Below are positions 33,974-43,300 of a stretch of 64,000 nt of DNA, piece by piece (position 1 is the first letter of the stretch; every line of letters starts with the position of its first letter). Location of the stretch: NCBI RefSeq assembly GCF_000520015.2, contig NZ_CP007044.2, forward strand, positions 1,550,001-1,614,000, read 5' to 3'. The notes beneath the pieces were generated by a model. That model saw nothing but the letters and a program-made list of their open reading frames with translations, did no database searches and was not told where the DNA came from. A program made the translations under genes and the position numbers. This stretch comes from Chania multitudinisentens RB-25. Lineage in GTDB: Bacteria > Pseudomonadota > Gammaproteobacteria > Enterobacterales > Enterobacteriaceae.

Positions 33974-36313
33974 ATGAAGCAAATTCGGGTGTTGGCCCAA
34001 TACTACGTTGATTTGATGGTCAAGCTGGGGTTGGTGCGTTTTTCGCTGCTGCTGGCTTCGGCGCTGGTGCTGCTGGCCATGGTGGTGCAGATGGCGGTCA
34101 CCATGCTGTTGCGCGGTGAAGTAGAAAGCATCGATGTAGTACGTTCCATCTTCTTTGGCCTGCTGATCACCCCTTGGGCGGTCTATTTTTTATCGGTGGT
34201 GGTGGAGCAACTGGAAGACTCGCGCCAGCACCTGGCCCGGCTGGTGGATAAGCTCGAAGAGATGCGTCATCGCGATCTTGCACTGAATTTGCAGATGAAA
34301 GAGAACATTGCCCAGCTTAATCAGGAAATTGCCGATCGTATCCAGGCAGAGGAAGATCGCCAGCAGGTGATGGATAAACTGACCGAAGAGATGGGGCAGC
34401 GTGAGCAGGCACAGGTGGAGCTTGGCCAACAATCTGCGTTACTACGCTCTTTTCTCGATGCTTCGCCGGATTTGGTTTATTACCGTAACGAAGACAGAGA
34501 GTTTTCCGGCTGTAACCGGGCAATGGAACTATTGACGGGCAAAAGTGAAAAACAGTTGGTTGGCCTGACGCCGTTTGATGTTTACAGCCAGGATGTGGCC
34601 GAGAAAGTCATCGAAACCGACGAAAAAGTGTTTCGCCATAATGTTTCTCTGACCTATGAGCAATGGCTGGTCTATCCAGACGGGCGCAAAGCCTGTTTTG
34701 AACTGCGCAAGGTGCCATTTTATGATCGCGTAGGCAAACGACACGGGCTGATGGGTTTTGGCCGCGATATAACGGAGCGTAAGCGCTACCAGGACGCGCT
34801 GGAGAATGCCAGCAGGGACAAGACCACCTTTATCTCAACGATCAGCCACGAGCTGCGTACGCCGCTTAATGGCATTGTCGGGTTGAGCCGCATCCTGCTC
34901 GATACTGAACTGAATGATGAGCAACTGAAATACCTGAAAACTATTCACGTGAGCGCCATTACCCTCGGCAATATTTTCAATGACATTATCGAGATGGACA
35001 AACTCGAACGGCGTAAAGTCCAGCTTGATAATCAGCCGGTCGATTTTACCGGCTTCCTGGCCGATGTGGAAAACCTCTCAGGTTTGCTGGCGCAGCCAAA
35101 AGGTTTGCAATTCGTGATGGAACCGCAACTGCCCCTGCCACAGAAAATCATTACTGATGGTACGCGCCTGCGTCAGATCCTGTGGAATCTGATTGGCAAT
35201 GCGGTGAAATTCACCCAGCAGGGGCGGATTGTGGTGCGCGTACGACATGAAGGCCAGGAACGGATGGTGTTTGAGGTGGAAGATTCCGGTATGGGCATTC
35301 CGCAGGATGAGCAGGATAAAATCTTCGCCATGTACTATCAGGTGAAAGATCGGAACGGTGGGCGGCCTGCGACCGGCACTGGGATCGGTCTGGCGGTTTC
35401 CAAGCGGCTGGCGCAAAGCATGGGGGGGGATATCACCGTAAAAAGTGCGCAGGGGCAGGGTTCTTGTTTTGTTTTAACCATCACGGCTCCGGCGGTGGAG
35501 GAAATAGTCAGTGAAGTTCAGGCAGAAGAGGAACTGCCGCTACCCGCATTGCATATCCTGTTGGTGGAAGATATTGAACTGAATGTGATCGTTGCCCGTT
35601 CGGTGTTGGAAAAACTGGGTAATAGTGTGGAAGTGGCGATGAATGGCCATGATGCGTTGGCGATGTTTGACCCGGATGAATTCGATCTGGCGTTGTTGGA
35701 TATTCAGTTACCAGACATGACCGGCCTGGATATTGCCCGTGAGCTGCGTGAGCGTTATGCGGGCCGCACGCTGCCACCATTGATTGCGCTGACGGCTAAT
35801 GTGCTGAAAGACAAGAAAGAGTATCTTGATGCCGGTATGGACGATGTGTTGAGTAAACCGCTGTCGGTGCCCGCGTTGACCAAGATGATCAAACATTACT
35901 GGGATCATCAACCCCTACATACTACAAAGAAAACGGAGCAAAAGGCGATGCAGATTAATGAATCGTTACTGGATACCGCAATGCTGGAACAGTATATGGA
36001 ACTGGTGGGTTCACAGTTGATTTATCAGAGTCTGGACATGTTTGAACAGGTGATGCCGGGCTATCTGGCGTTACTGGATTCTAATATGACGGCGCGGGAC
36101 CAGAAAGGGATCACGGAAGAAGGCCACAAGATTAAAGGTGCAGCTGGCTCTGTGGGGCTAAAACACTTGCAGCAATTGGCTCAACAGATTCAGACACCGA
36201 CTTTACCGGCATGGTGGGATAACGTGCAGGATTGGGTGGATGAACTCAAACTGGAATGGCGTAACGATGTGGCGATGCTGCGTGCCTGGGTAGATAATGC
36301 TGAAAAAAAATGA
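33974..36313 (+). CDS. arcB: Aerobic respiration control sensor kinase ArcB
   Basis: A 779-aa tripartite hybrid kinase. Two N-terminal membrane helices (~20-48 and 58-80), a coiled-coil linker, a PAS domain (~155-270), HisKA with His292 in TISHELRTPLNG, HATPase (~400-510), a receiver with the phosphoacceptor Asp in LLDIQLPD (~576), and HPt with His in GHKIKGAAGS (~717). Quinone redox state controls a relay to ArcA that represses aerobic metabolism under low oxygen. GAAGAG precedes the ATG. The 3' end is overlapped on the opposite strand by arcZ. Confidence 0.98.
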   Translation: MKQIRVLAQYYVDLMVKLGLVRFSLLLASALVLLAMVVQMAVTMLLRGEVESIDVVRSIFFGLLITPWAVYFLSVVVEQLEDSRQHLARLVDKLEEMRHRDLALNLQMKENIAQLNQEIADRIQAEEDRQQVMDKLTEEMGQREQAQVELGQQSALLRSFLDASPDLVYYRNEDREFSGCNRAMELLTGKSEKQLVGLTPFDVYSQDVAEKVIETDEKVFRHNVSLTYEQWLVYPDGRKACFELRKVPFYDRVGKRHGLMGFGRDITERKRYQDALENASRDKTTFISTISHELRTPLNGIVGLSRILLDTELNDEQLKYLKTIHVSAITLGNIFNDIIEMDKLERRKVQLDNQPVDFTGFLADVENLSGLLAQPKGLQFVMEPQLPLPQKIITDGTRLRQILWNLIGNAVKFTQQGRIVVRVRHEGQERMVFEVEDSGMGIPQDEQDKIFAMYYQVKDRNGGRPATGTGIGLAVSKRLAQSMGGDITVKSAQGQGSCFVLTITAPAVEEIVSEVQAEEELPLPALHILLVEDIELNVIVARSVLEKLGNSVEVAMNGHDALAMFDPDEFDLALLDIQLPDMTGLDIARELRERYAGRTLPPLIALTANVLKDKKEYLDAGMDDVLSKPLSVPALTKMIKHYWDHQPLHTTKKTEQKAMQINESLLDTAMLEQYMELVGSQLIYQSLDMFEQVMPGYLALLDSNMTARDQKGITEEGHKIKGAAGSVGLKHLQQLAQQIQTPTLPAWWDNVQDWVDELKLEWRNDVAMLRAWVDNAEKK

Positions 36314-36417
36314 CCCCGACCTAGGCCGGGGTGCGCGAATATTGCGCCAACACCAGGGAAATTGTGAACCTGCGTATTGGTTTTCAATGTTCAGGTCAAG
36401 CAGGTTGTGGAAAATTC
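36303..36417 (-). ncRNA. arcZ: Small regulatory RNA ArcZ
   Basis: On the minus strand the sequence reads TTTCCCTGGTGTTGGCGCA then ATATTCGCGCACCCCGG, the conserved seed and 3' part of ArcZ (RyhA/SraH), then the terminator stem CCCCGGCCTAGGTCGGGG and eight T. In E. coli this Hfq-dependent sRNA activates rpoS translation, represses flhDC and others, and targets arcB mRNA. The 3' end overlaps the last codons of arcB antisense. The 5' end is inferred from a -10-like TATGAT (36424-36429), giving ~115 nt against ~121 in E. coli; the processed ~56-nt form would start near 36357. Confidence 0.9.
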
Positions 36418-36423
36418 GGATAC

Positions 36424-36451
36424 ATCATACCGCGAATAACATAGCAAATGT
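36424..36451 (-). promoter_or_regulatory. Candidate arcZ promoter
   Basis: -10 TATGAT (36429-36424, minus strand) with a poor -35 ACATTT 16 bases upstream. A weak -35 fits regulation by an activator or repressor; E. coli arcZ is repressed by ArcA. Confidence 0.4.
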
Positions 36452-36550
36452 AAGCGCTCTTGTTAGAAGATTCATTAAAATGTGTGATGTAGTTAGTGTT
36501 TGCAAGCTGCAAACCCTTATCTATCGGGGCTTCAGATTGGGAGAAGATTG

Positions 36551-37204
36551 ATGAAACAGGTTGGCGTGGTACTGAGTGGCTGTGGTGTTTATGACGGTAC
36601 GGAGATTCACGAAGCTGTTCTCACTTTACTGGCGTTGGATCGGGCCGGTGCGCAGGCCGTATGCTTTGCGCCAGACAAGACGCAACTCCATGTTATTAAT
36701 CATTTATCTGGCGATTTTTTGCCTGAAACACGTAACGTTTTAATCGAATCTGCACGCATTACTCGAGGGAAGATTCAGCCTCTTTCTCAGGCTGATGTCA
36801 ATAAACTGGATGCTCTGATCGTTCCTGGTGGTTTTGGTGCTGCGAAGAATCTCAGCAATTTTGCCGAGGAAGGTGCTGAATGTTCCATTGATGCAGAATT
36901 GGCAAAGATCACTCAAAAAATGCATAAGGCACATAAACCAATTGGTTTTATGTGCATTGCTCCTGCCTTGTTACCGAGAATATTAGGCCAACAAGTTCGT
37001 TTGACCATTGGTAACGATCCCGACCTTGGTGAAGTGATCGACGCTATGGGGGGAGAACCAATAGTTTGCCCCGTTGACGATATTGTGGTCGATATTGAAA
37101 ACAAAGTAGTCACAACACCAGCTTACATGTTGGCACAATCGATCGGTGAGGCTGCCCGCGGTATTGATAAACTGGTTGCACGGGTGCTGGATCTCACTGA
37201 ATGA
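36551..37204 (+). CDS. elbB: Glyoxalase ElbB (DJ-1/PfpI superfamily)
   Basis: A 217-aa protein identical in length to E. coli ElbB. It has the flavodoxin-like DJ-1 fold with SGCGVYDGTEIHEAVL near the N terminus, the nucleophile elbow GFMCIAPALLP (cysteine ~138) and VPGGFGAAKNL. ElbB homologues show weak glyoxalase III activity. The start at 36551 follows GGGAGAAG. mtgA overlaps its stop by 4 bases. Confidence 0.95.
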   Translation: MKQVGVVLSGCGVYDGTEIHEAVLTLLALDRAGAQAVCFAPDKTQLHVINHLSGDFLPETRNVLIESARITRGKIQPLSQADVNKLDALIVPGGFGAAKNLSNFAEEGAECSIDAELAKITQKMHKAHKPIGFMCIAPALLPRILGQQVRLTIGNDPDLGEVIDAMGGEPIVCPVDDIVVDIENKVVTTPAYMLAQSIGEAARGIDKLVARVLDLTE

Positions 37205-37920
37205 TCAGAGTGGCTTTTCTCTGGCTGTGGTATTGGCTCAAGCGAGGCGTGCTGGTTGTTGTTGGCCTGTGGCTGGCGGGCATTGTGCTGTTCGCTTTTT
37301 TGCCAGTACCATTTTCAGCCGTGATGGTAGAGCGGCAAATCAGTGCCTGGTTAAGTGGTGATTTCAGCTACGTTGCGCATTCGGATTGGGTTCCGATGGA
37401 GGAGATTTCGCCGAACATGGTTCTGGCCGTGATCGCGGCAGAGGATCAGAAATTTGCCGGGCACTGGGGTTTCGACGTGGCGGCAATTGAGAAAGCGCTC
37501 AGTCACAATGAACGCCGCCCGACACGCATTCGTGGTGCTTCCACGCTCTCCCAACAGACGGCGAAGAATTTGTTTTTATGGGATGGGCGCAGTTGGCTGC
37601 GCAAAGGGCTCGAAGCTGGGTTGACGGCGGGAATTGAGCTGGTTTGGACCAAGCGTCGTATTTTGACGGTCTACCTGAATATTGTCGAATTTGGTGAAGG
37701 AACCTTCGGAGTAGAGGCGGCAGCCCAGCGTTTTTTCAACAAACCGGCCAAACGGTTGACGGCCGCTGAGGCGGCGTTGCTGGCAGCGGTTCTGCCCAAC
37801 CCGCATCGTTTTAAGGTCAATGCCCCTTCAGGATACGTGATGCAGCGCCAGCGATGGATTATGCACCAGATGCAGCAATTGGGTGGAAAAGGATTTCTGG
37901 CAGAAAATGAGCTGAAATGA
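37201..37920 (+). CDS. mtgA: Monofunctional peptidoglycan glycosyltransferase MtgA
   Basis: A 239-aa GT51 transglycosylase with one N-terminal membrane anchor (GVLVVVGLWLAGIVLFAFL). The catalytic glutamate is in AAEDQKFAGHWGFD and the second conserved motif is GASTLSQQTAKNLFLW; a third Glu in YLNIVEFGEGTFG completes the set. It polymerises lipid II into glycan strands, with a reported role at the divisome. ATGA overlap with elbB shows coupling. Confidence 0.97.
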   Translation: MIRVAFLWLWYWLKRGVLVVVGLWLAGIVLFAFLPVPFSAVMVERQISAWLSGDFSYVAHSDWVPMEEISPNMVLAVIAAEDQKFAGHWGFDVAAIEKALSHNERRPTRIRGASTLSQQTAKNLFLWDGRSWLRKGLEAGLTAGIELVWTKRRILTVYLNIVEFGEGTFGVEAAAQRFFNKPAKRLTAAEAALLAAVLPNPHRFKVNAPSGYVMQRQRWIMHQMQQLGGKGFLAENELK

Positions 37921-37959
37921 GTTGGTTTGACTGAGCGTGCCGCCCTTTTTATGAAGCAG

Positions 37960-38001
37960 GCCGGGGTGGTGCATCAAAGCAACGACTGATGCTTCCCCGG
38001 C
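37960..38001. terminator. Hairpin between convergent mtgA and dolP
   Basis: GCCGGGG / CCCCGGC with an inner GCATCA/TGATGC stem. No clear T-run on either strand; possibly shared as an imperfect terminator. Confidence 0.45.
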
Positions 38002-38010
38002 ACTTTCTGG

Positions 38011-38586
38011 TTATTTCACATAGGTAAAGGCCGTTGTCACGTGCCTTACCCCACTGATCTGGCTGGCAATCTGTGCTGCTGATTGCCCTTCTTTTTGCGT
38101 GACCAGCCCCAGCAGAAACACCTCGCCATTCTCGGTTGTCACCTTCACGTTTGAAGATTTAACGGTATCGCTGGTCAGGAGCTGCGAACGGACTTTAGTG
38201 GTAATCCAAGTGTCTGAAGAAGCCGTTCCCAGGCTGATTCGCGGCCCTTGGCGGATTTCGTTATAGACCTCTACAGCACCGTCTACGCCGAGAGCAATCT
38301 GCTTCGCACGGCTGGCGAGTTCGGTATTCGGGGCCTGGCCGGTCAACAATACTTTGCCCTGATAAGCCGTTGCGACAACGCGCGCTTCTTTTTTCAATTG
38401 CTGATCTTTACTCAGGGCATTTTCAACCCGGGCCTCCAACGTTCCGTCATCAACCTGCGTCCCTATGCTACGTGGGTCGGTGGCCGTCTTGGTGGCAACA
38501 GCGGCACTGCCAACCACAACCGCACCGACACAACCTTGTAACAGCAGGGCGCTGAACAGCACTACCAATGTTGTTTTCAGCTTCAT
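38011..38586 (-). CDS. dolP: Outer-membrane lipoprotein DolP (YraP), two BON domains
   Basis: A 191-aa lipoprotein: signal peptide with lipobox LLLQGC (Cys19), then two BON domains (~47-115 and ~125-190; TGQAPNTELASRAKQIAL and LLGLVTQKEG). DolP localises to division sites and supports outer-membrane integrity and BAM function; it is sigma-E-regulated in E. coli. The start at 38586 follows AGGAACTGAG. diaA is 10 bases upstream. Confidence 0.96.
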   Translation of the reverse strand: MKLKTTLVVLFSALLLQGCVGAVVVGSAAVATKTATDPRSIGTQVDDGTLEARVENALSKDQQLKKEARVVATAYQGKVLLTGQAPNTELASRAKQIALGVDGAVEVYNEIRQGPRISLGTASSDTWITTKVRSQLLTSDTVKSSNVKVTTENGEVFLLGLVTQKEGQSAAQIASQISGVRHVTTAFTYVK

Positions 38587-38596
38587 CTCAGTTCCT

Positions 38597-39187
38597 TTAG
38601 TCGTCCTGGTGGGGGAACAATGTGTTATCAATCAGGTCGCATAGGCAATTTACGGTAAGCATATGCATTTCCTGAATACGGGCACTGCGGTGAGAGGGAA
38701 TGCGGATCTCAACGTCTTGCTGGCCGAGTAAACCTGCCAGTTCCCCGCCGTCGTAACCAGTGAGCGCCACAATGGTCATATCCCGTGTTACGGCGGCTTC
38801 AACCGCTTTCACGATATCACGGCTATTACCGCGAGTGGAAATGGCCAGCAAAACGTCACCGGTTTGGCCCAGTGCGCGAACCTGCTTGGCATACACTTCA
38901 TCATGCAGGCGATCATTGCCGATCGCGGTCAGCACCACGTTATCGGCATTCAGTGCGATGGCGGGCAGGCTAGGGCGTTCGTTTTCAAAGCGATTAATCA
39001 TATTGGCGGCAAAATGCTGGGCATTGGCGGCAGATGTCCCATTGCCGCAGCACAGGATCTTATTGCCGTTCAACAATGATTGAACCAAGGTCAGCGCCGC
39101 ACGCGATATGGCGTCAGGCAAAGCTTCTGCCGCAGCGATCTGGGTTTGGATACTTTCGGTAAAACAGACTTTGATTCTATCCAGCAC
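38597..39187 (-). CDS. diaA: DnaA initiator-associating protein DiaA
   Basis: A 196-aa SIS-domain protein (GNKILCCGNGTSAANAQHFA; ISTRGNSRDIVKAV). Its tetramer binds several DnaA molecules and promotes timely initiation at oriC. I chose the GTG at 39187 (VLDRIKVCFTESIQ), which makes it collinear with the 196-aa E. coli protein. Upstream in-frame ATGs (39238, 39316) give extra non-homologous sequence. The GTG has no clear Shine-Dalgarno site, so the start is the least certain part. Confidence 0.9.
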   Translation of the reverse strand: MLDRIKVCFTESIQTQIAAAEALPDAISRAALTLVQSLLNGNKILCCGNGTSAANAQHFAANMINRFENERPSLPAIALNADNVVLTAIGNDRLHDEVYAKQVRALGQTGDVLLAISTRGNSRDIVKAVEAAVTRDMTIVALTGYDGGELAGLLGQQDVEIRIPSHRSARIQEMHMLTVNCLCDLIDNTLFPHQDD

Positions 39188-39285
39188 GTTGTTTTTAATC
39201 CACTCAGTCAAAGGGCCGGTTTGCACCGGTACACTCATTATATTGCATGTTGCCGCGTTACTTGGCTTCATCGGAGCATTAATGC

Positions 39286-39678
39286 TCAATCCGCATTGAA
39301 GGCATTTGGTATCCATTCTAACTGGCTACCGGTGATCGCAAAAACATCAAAACGGCAAGATGATGTATCAAAACTGGCTCCGCGCCCAGCCAACCAGACT
39401 GCAGCGGCATGCAACAATCGCTGTTGTTTGCGGTACGTCACGCTGGCAGCAGCATCACCAAAGGTGGCGTTACGCCGATAGCGTACTTCAACGAATACCC
39501 AGGTTTGGCCATCGCGCATGATAAGATCGAGCTCACCACCTCGCACCACCACATTGGCCGCCGTGAAGGTAAGCCCTGCGCGCTCCAGATAGCGGCGGGC
39601 CTGTATTTCATAACCCGCCCCTTTGGCTCGTTGGCTCAGGAGACTGGAACGACCATGCCCTGGTGGTATTGCAGCCAC
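39286..39678 (-). CDS. yraN: UPF0102 family protein YraN
   Basis: A 130-aa nuclease-fold protein: GYEIQARRYLERAGL, then VVRGGELDLIMRDGQTWVFVEVRYR with the E/D...E-V-R pattern of PD-(D/E)xK enzymes, and YRKQQRLLHAA. Function has not been demonstrated to my knowledge. Its 5' end overlaps the end of lpoA by 43 bases, as in E. coli. Confidence 0.93.
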   Translation of the reverse strand: MAAIPPGHGRSSLLSQRAKGAGYEIQARRYLERAGLTFTAANVVVRGGELDLIMRDGQTWVFVEVRYRRNATFGDAAASVTYRKQQRLLHAAAVWLAGRGASFDTSSCRFDVFAITGSQLEWIPNAFNAD

Positions 39679-41627
39679 GTCAGTTTCCTGGTGATCACGC
39701 AGTTGGGTGACGAACTCAGCAAACCTGTGGCACCAGAAACCTGGAATCCTGGGAGCTGGCGCATTTCAGCAAAGTGATTGGCTAATGTCCAGGCATCCAT
39801 TCCCATCGCGTAGAGGCGTACCAAGGAATAATCGTTGCGGAACTGGGCACTGACCTGCTGTTGCAACTGCGGATTAGTTCCTGCCAACAGTGGGATATCA
39901 CTGAATTGCAAGCCTTCCATTTCCAGCCGGAAATCCGGGCCAGCTCCTGCCTGATAGCTGCGTGAGCTAGCGAACAGCGCTGGCTTGCTGCGTGAACTGG
40001 TGGTCATGTCGATCATCGGTTTGATCAGGGTGAGTTGATCCTGTGTGGCAACAATATAAACCGCATCAATGCCACCGCCAGTGGCCGCAGGGATATCACT
40101 CGGCGGAGCCGGGATGGTCAAACCAGCGATGGTGACCGACTGTTGTGCTGGGGCGGATGCTGTGACAGGAGTACCGGTCATACGGATACCCCCGCCGTTG
40201 ACCATGCGGCGCAGATCACTGGTAGAGTCAATACTCTGTTGCAACACGGTTTGCCCCCCCTGGGTTTGCCACTCCTCGGTAAAGGCTCTGGCGATACGGT
40301 CACCAAAGGCACCGCGAGGAAGCAACAGCAATGGCTGGCGCTTCTGTTGCTCCCAGATGTGGCGCGCCGCATCGCGGGCTTCATCTTCTGGGGAAAGCGC
40401 AAAGTAGCAGATATTGGGGCTGTCTTGCGGTTGTTCAGGCTGGTTGAGAGCCAACACATTCAGCGTGGTTGGCGTGGTAGCGAGCTGGTCGACATTGGCT
40501 TTGAGTAACGGGCCAACCACTAACGTTGCTCCTTCCTGCTGGGCCTGAGCAAGTAGTTCCGGCAAGGGCTGGCTGGAGGTATCGTATACCTTTACCTGTG
40601 CGTTGACGGGCTGCGTTGGCATGACGGGAGCGGTGGATGGTGTGGCCAGCTCCGTGACAATATTGGCAGAAGTGCTCACTGCACCGTTGGCATCAGGGGC
40701 CGCGGCGGTGGTTGCCTGATCGGGATTATTGGTCGGCGGTGGGGGTTGAACCGGTGTGTTGAGTACCAAACCGTTTTGTGCCGCGGTAAAACCCTGCTGG
40801 ATAGCATCGGCAAACACTTTTGCCTGACCATTCAACGGCAGCAGTAGCGCAATGTGTGAGGTAGAAGCCTGGCTAAAGTTCGACACCTGGTTCAGTTGGC
40901 TCGGCAGATTTTTGGCCGCCGGGTTTTGCGGATAACGGTTTTGCCAATCTTTGATGCCTGCTTTCAGCAGGTCAGGGTCTTGTTTGTTATCCTGATAAAC
41001 ACGCAACAGATCCAGCCAGCCTTGCAGCACGTTTTCATCGGCATTGATCACCAGGCTGTTCATCTCTTCCGGCGTAAGGCCAAGTAATGCCTGCCAGGTT
41101 TGATCCAGATTATCCTGCTGTACGTTGATCGCCAGCAGGGGTTCCAGAGCGATATAGGCGCGGATCAGCGAGAGAGAAACCTGGCCCTGACTGGCCGCAA
41201 TCTGCGCCTGATACAGGCGTACCAATTGATTGGATGACAGTGCCTTGCTATCGATACTGTTCAGTGAGTCGCGTGCCGCACCGTAATTTTTTTCGGCAAC
41301 CTGCAACTCAGCGATCAACAACTGGCGTTCGACCAATTGCTGGCTGTTCATATCTTGCAGCAACGTATTCAGCAGTGCACTGGCCTGCGGCAGTTGGCCT
41401 TCGCGGATGAGTGCGCGAATAGCAAGTAATTGCCAGTCAGCCTTGTTATCATCACTGCTTTGCTGCAACTGTTGCAGATAATAATCGGAGTTAGCGCTCG
41501 CTTCGCCCTGTATATTCGTGGGGGGAGTTTGCGGAGCCTGGCTCGGACAGCCCGCTAACAACAGGGCGGCCAGTACAACAGGAATCAAACGCCCTGTTTT
41601 GATACTCATGAATGTTGAGGAAAGCAT
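39636..41627 (-). CDS. lpoA: Outer-membrane lipoprotein LpoA, activator of PBP1a
   Basis: A 663-aa lipoprotein. The start at 41627 gives a signal peptide with lipobox LLLAGC (Cys27). The N domain (~30-250) is TPR-like helical; the C domain (~280-660) has a periplasmic-binding-protein-like fold. A proline/threonine/alanine-rich linker (about residues 315-370) separates strands of the C domain and is a variable insertion in the family. LpoA stimulates the transpeptidase of PBP1a from the outer membrane. It is divergent from rsmI. Confidence 0.94.
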   Translation of the reverse strand: MLSSTFMSIKTGRLIPVVLAALLLAGCPSQAPQTPPTNIQGEASANSDYYLQQLQQSSDDNKADWQLLAIRALIREGQLPQASALLNTLLQDMNSQQLVERQLLIAELQVAEKNYGAARDSLNSIDSKALSSNQLVRLYQAQIAASQGQVSLSLIRAYIALEPLLAINVQQDNLDQTWQALLGLTPEEMNSLVINADENVLQGWLDLLRVYQDNKQDPDLLKAGIKDWQNRYPQNPAAKNLPSQLNQVSNFSQASTSHIALLLPLNGQAKVFADAIQQGFTAAQNGLVLNTPVQPPPPTNNPDQATTAAAPDANGAVSTSANIVTELATPSTAPVMPTQPVNAQVKVYDTSSQPLPELLAQAQQEGATLVVGPLLKANVDQLATTPTTLNVLALNQPEQPQDSPNICYFALSPEDEARDAARHIWEQQKRQPLLLLPRGAFGDRIARAFTEEWQTQGGQTVLQQSIDSTSDLRRMVNGGGIRMTGTPVTASAPAQQSVTIAGLTIPAPPSDIPAATGGGIDAVYIVATQDQLTLIKPMIDMTTSSRSKPALFASSRSYQAGAGPDFRLEMEGLQFSDIPLLAGTNPQLQQQVSAQFRNDYSLVRLYAMGMDAWTLANHFAEMRQLPGFQVSGATGLLSSSPNCVITRKLTWLQYHQGMVVPVS

Positions 41628-41689
41628 ACTGTATCCAGTGATGTTTTTTTCAAGATGCTCAATATTAAATCGGCAATCCGGATGAAACA

Positions 41690-42553
41690 ATGAATCAACA
41701 CCAACAATCAGCCATTTTGGCATCAACGCTGTACGTGGTGCCGACCCCTATCGGTAACCTGGGGGATATCACATATCGGGCACTCGAAGTACTAAAAAGC
41801 GTCGATCTGATTGCGGCGGAAGATACACGCCATACCGGGTTGCTGTTGCAACACTTTGCGATTAGCGCGCGGTTGTTTGCGCTGCACGACCATAACGAAC
41901 AGCAAAAGGCAGACCAATTGCTGGCAAAATTGCAGGAAGGCCAGAGCATAGCATTGGTTTCCGACGCTGGCACGCCATTGATTAACGACCCTGGTTATCA
42001 CCTGGTGCGCCGTTGCCGTGAAGCGGGTATCCGCGTTGTGCCGCTGCCGGGGGCCTGTGCCGCCACAACGGCGCTGTGTGCGGCAGGAGTGGCATCCGAT
42101 CGCTTCTGCTATGAAGGTTTCCTGCCAGCGAAAACCAAAGGCCGTAAGGATACTCTGCTGGCGCTGGCAGAGGAACCGCGCACGCTGATTTTCTATGAAT
42201 CCACTCACCGTTTGTTGGAAAGCCTGCAAGACATGGTGGCTGTATGGGGGCCGCAACGCTATGTGGTTCTAGCCCGTGAACTGACCAAAACCTGGGAATC
42301 GATCCATGGAGCCCCCGTGGGGGAACTGCTGGCCTGGGTACAGGAAGATGAAGTTCGCCGCCGTGGCGAAATGGTATTGATTGTGGAAGGGCATAAAGCG
42401 CAGGAAGACGATCTCCCATTGGAAGCGCTACGCACGCTGGCATTGCTGCATAAAGAGTTGCCGCTGAAAAAGGCGGCGGCCTTGGCAGCGGAAATTCATG
42501 GTGTGAAGAAAAATGCGTTGTATAAGTACGCACTGGAGCATCAGGGCGAGTAA
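41690..42553 (+). CDS. rsmI: 16S rRNA (cytidine1402-2'-O)-methyltransferase RsmI
   Basis: A 287-aa tetrapyrrole-methylase-fold enzyme: YVVPTPIGNLGDIT at the N terminus, VSDAGTPLINDPGYHLV and the GFLPAKTKGRK segment. It methylates the ribose of C1402 in 16S rRNA with RsmH adding the base methyl. The rnpB promoter begins 8 bases after its stop. Confidence 0.97.
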   Translation: MNQHQQSAILASTLYVVPTPIGNLGDITYRALEVLKSVDLIAAEDTRHTGLLLQHFAISARLFALHDHNEQQKADQLLAKLQEGQSIALVSDAGTPLINDPGYHLVRRCREAGIRVVPLPGACAATTALCAAGVASDRFCYEGFLPAKTKGRKDTLLALAEEPRTLIFYESTHRLLESLQDMVAVWGPQRYVVLARELTKTWESIHGAPVGELLAWVQEDEVRRRGEMVLIVEGHKAQEDDLPLEALRTLALLHKELPLKKAAALAAEIHGVKKNALYKYALEHQGE

Positions 42554-42560
42554 AGCTGTT

Positions 42561-42589
42561 GACCTGCCGTGGCCGCGACGCTACTATCC
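42561..42589 (+). promoter_or_regulatory. rnpB promoter
   Basis: -35 TTGACC (42561-42566) and -10 TACTAT (42584-42589) with a 17-base spacer; the start of rnpB at 42597 lies 7 bases downstream. A GC-rich discriminator (CCGCGCC) suggests stringent control, as for E. coli rnpB. Confidence 0.8.
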
Positions 42590-42596
42590 GCGCCGG

Positions 42597-42973
<377 letters not shown>

Positions 42974-43032
42974 CTATTAAAAACAATGGGTTGGTGTGTC
43001 CTGTCTGCATTTCACTTAAAGTGAGATACAAG

Positions 43033-43293
43033 ATGGGATACACCGACTGTTGTTCTCTTCCTTACACATTTCGTAGGAACGGTACGTTCTACCTCTACTT
43101 TCGATTGTCTGGTAACCACTTTTTCAGGTCTTCTTTAGGTTGCCATGATGTCACGAGAGCTAAATTTTTAATCACTAGATTAATGTTTTACGTTTCGTTG
43201 TTGAAACTTGGTAGGATGGATAGCAATCAGTTGAAGATGATTGTGAGAAAAATTAGGCAGTTCATTCAAAATGATATCGATATTTTTTGCTAA
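43033..43293 (+). pseudogene. Integrase N-terminal fragment
   Basis: An 86-aa frame (MGYTDCCSLPYTF...) carrying the arm-type N-terminal domain of a tyrosine recombinase: RRNGTFYLYFRLSGNHFF followed by SSLGCHDVTRAKFLITRL, matching the 'R-x-G-x-Y-Y-x-R...SLGT-x-x-x-x-A' pattern. The catalytic domain (R...HxxR...Y) is absent; the frame stops beside the IS630-type element, which probably truncated it. Position ~60 bases after rnpB suggests an integrative element used this site. The domain call is by eye and moderately sure. Confidence 0.6.
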
Positions 43294-43300
43294 ATAATGA

